5,300 bases of DNA, from the NCBI GenBank assembly GCA_902782985.1, contig CACZPC010000148.1:1-5300 (forward strand), read 5' to 3'. Both the position numbers and the translations under genes were made by a program. A model generated the notes under the pieces. That model ran no database searches and was not told where the DNA came from. It saw only the letters and a program-made list of their open reading frames with translations. Shown here one piece after another: positions 5,024-5,300 of this stretch (within the stretch, counting starts at the first letter, position 1; every line of letters starts with the position of its first letter). Origin of the DNA: Oscillospiraceae bacterium. GTDB taxonomy: Bacteria; Bacillota; Clostridia; Saccharofermentanales; Saccharofermentanaceae.

Positions 5024-5296
5024 CAGTTTGATAAACCAAACCGATAGATTCGGGAGTAGTAATCGGACCAGATCGGATTAAGAGAGAGCTGCGGATGGTG
5101 TGATCGCAGCATGAAGATCCCGATGAATGGACCCGATGACGGGCGGTCAGGAAATGGACCGACGGGGAACCTTATCCGTTACCAGTGAGGCACGTTTGTT
5201 GGAACGTGAAAGAGCGGATCGCGTAAGCGATCAATAATAGGTGGTACCGCAGGAATATTCTTGTCCTATATCGAGTGATCGATGTAGGGCATTTTT
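5024..5296 (+). promoter_or_regulatory. T-box riboswitch leader (tRNA-sensing, transcription-terminating)
   Basis: Uncharged tRNA binding stabilises an antiterminator and lets the downstream gene be transcribed. Stem I base: TCGGG (5050-5054) pairs with CCCGA (5132-5136). The specifier loop has AGTAGTAA (5055-5062) opposite TGAATGGA (5124-5131). TCGG (5063-5066) pairs with CCGA (5120-5123). The distal part has AGAGAG (5081-5086), GCTGCG/CGCAGC (5088-5093/5105-5110) and a GGTG loop. A Stem II-like hairpin is CGGTC/GACCG (5144-5148/5157-5161). Hairpins follow at 5191-5208 and 5217-5232. The T-box core is GGTGGTACCGC (5240-5250). The antiterminator pairs ATAGG (5237-5241) with CCTAT (5265-5269), has the canonical 7-nt bulge TGGTACC (5242-5248), and closes with GCAGGA/TCTTGT. 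The bulge U calls for discriminator base A73, though G73 could wobble. The regulated gene, probably an aminoacyl-tRNA synthetase or an amino-acid biosynthesis or transport gene, is outside the window. The specifier reads UGG (Trp) or AUG (Met). Confidence 0.93.
5263..5296 (+). terminator. T-box-controlled intrinsic terminator
   Basis: GTCCTATATCGA (5263-5274) pairs with TCGATGTAGGGC (5279-5290) over a GTGA loop to make 12 bp including two G-U pairs, followed by TTTTT at 5292-5296. Its 5' arm contains CCTAT (5265-5269), which is also the 3' arm of the antiterminator, so the two folds exclude each other. It is the default state when the cognate tRNA is charged, and may also end read-through from prmA. 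Confidence 0.9.
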
Positions 5297-5300
5297 GTTG

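Overview
The window looks like ordinary chromosome from a clostridial Firmicute, most like Lachnospiraceae. The reasons are a YhgE/Pip membrane protein beside a TetR regulator, a PrmA of Gram-positive type, Shine-Dalgarno sites of the AGGAG/AAGGGG kind, sigma-A-type promoters and a T-box leader. This is inferred from gene content and style; no marker gene fixes the genus. I see no mobile element, CRISPR array, tRNA or rRNA.

Layout. Bases 1-224 (+) hold the last 73 codons of what looks like an ABC transporter solute-binding lipoprotein. Bases 225-576 have no gene. They contain a weak promoter-like -10, three tandem 11-bp repeats and a strong rho-independent terminator, which together could be a short untranslated RNA of about 90 nt. 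On the minus strand, 577-1137 encodes a TetR-family regulator and 1218-3842 a very large YhgE/Pip protein. The latter has one N-terminal membrane segment, an ectodomain of about 65 heptads and five C-terminal membrane segments. A terminator between the two minus-strand genes separates their transcripts, and the tetR promoter overlaps it. Bases 3843-3974 are a divergent control region between yhgE (-) and prmA (+). prmA (3975-5000, +) encodes ribosomal protein L11 methyltransferase. A near-consensus promoter starts inside the last codons of prmA and drives a complete T-box riboswitch (about 5024-5296), whose regulated gene lies beyond the window.

How the parts work together. The TetR/YhgE pair matches a known neighbourhood (B. 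subtilis yhgD-yhgE), so the regulator probably controls yhgE; an imperfect 23-bp palindrome upstream of yhgE is a candidate operator. prmA is a housekeeping translation gene with its own extended -10 promoter. The T-box senses an uncharged tRNA through its specifier codon. That codon reads as UGG (Trp) from loop geometry or AUG (Met) from the discriminator-pairing base. The least explained items are the repeat-terminator unit at 441-544, the apparently leaderless tetR, and the T-box specifier conflict. I found no clearly new multi-gene system.
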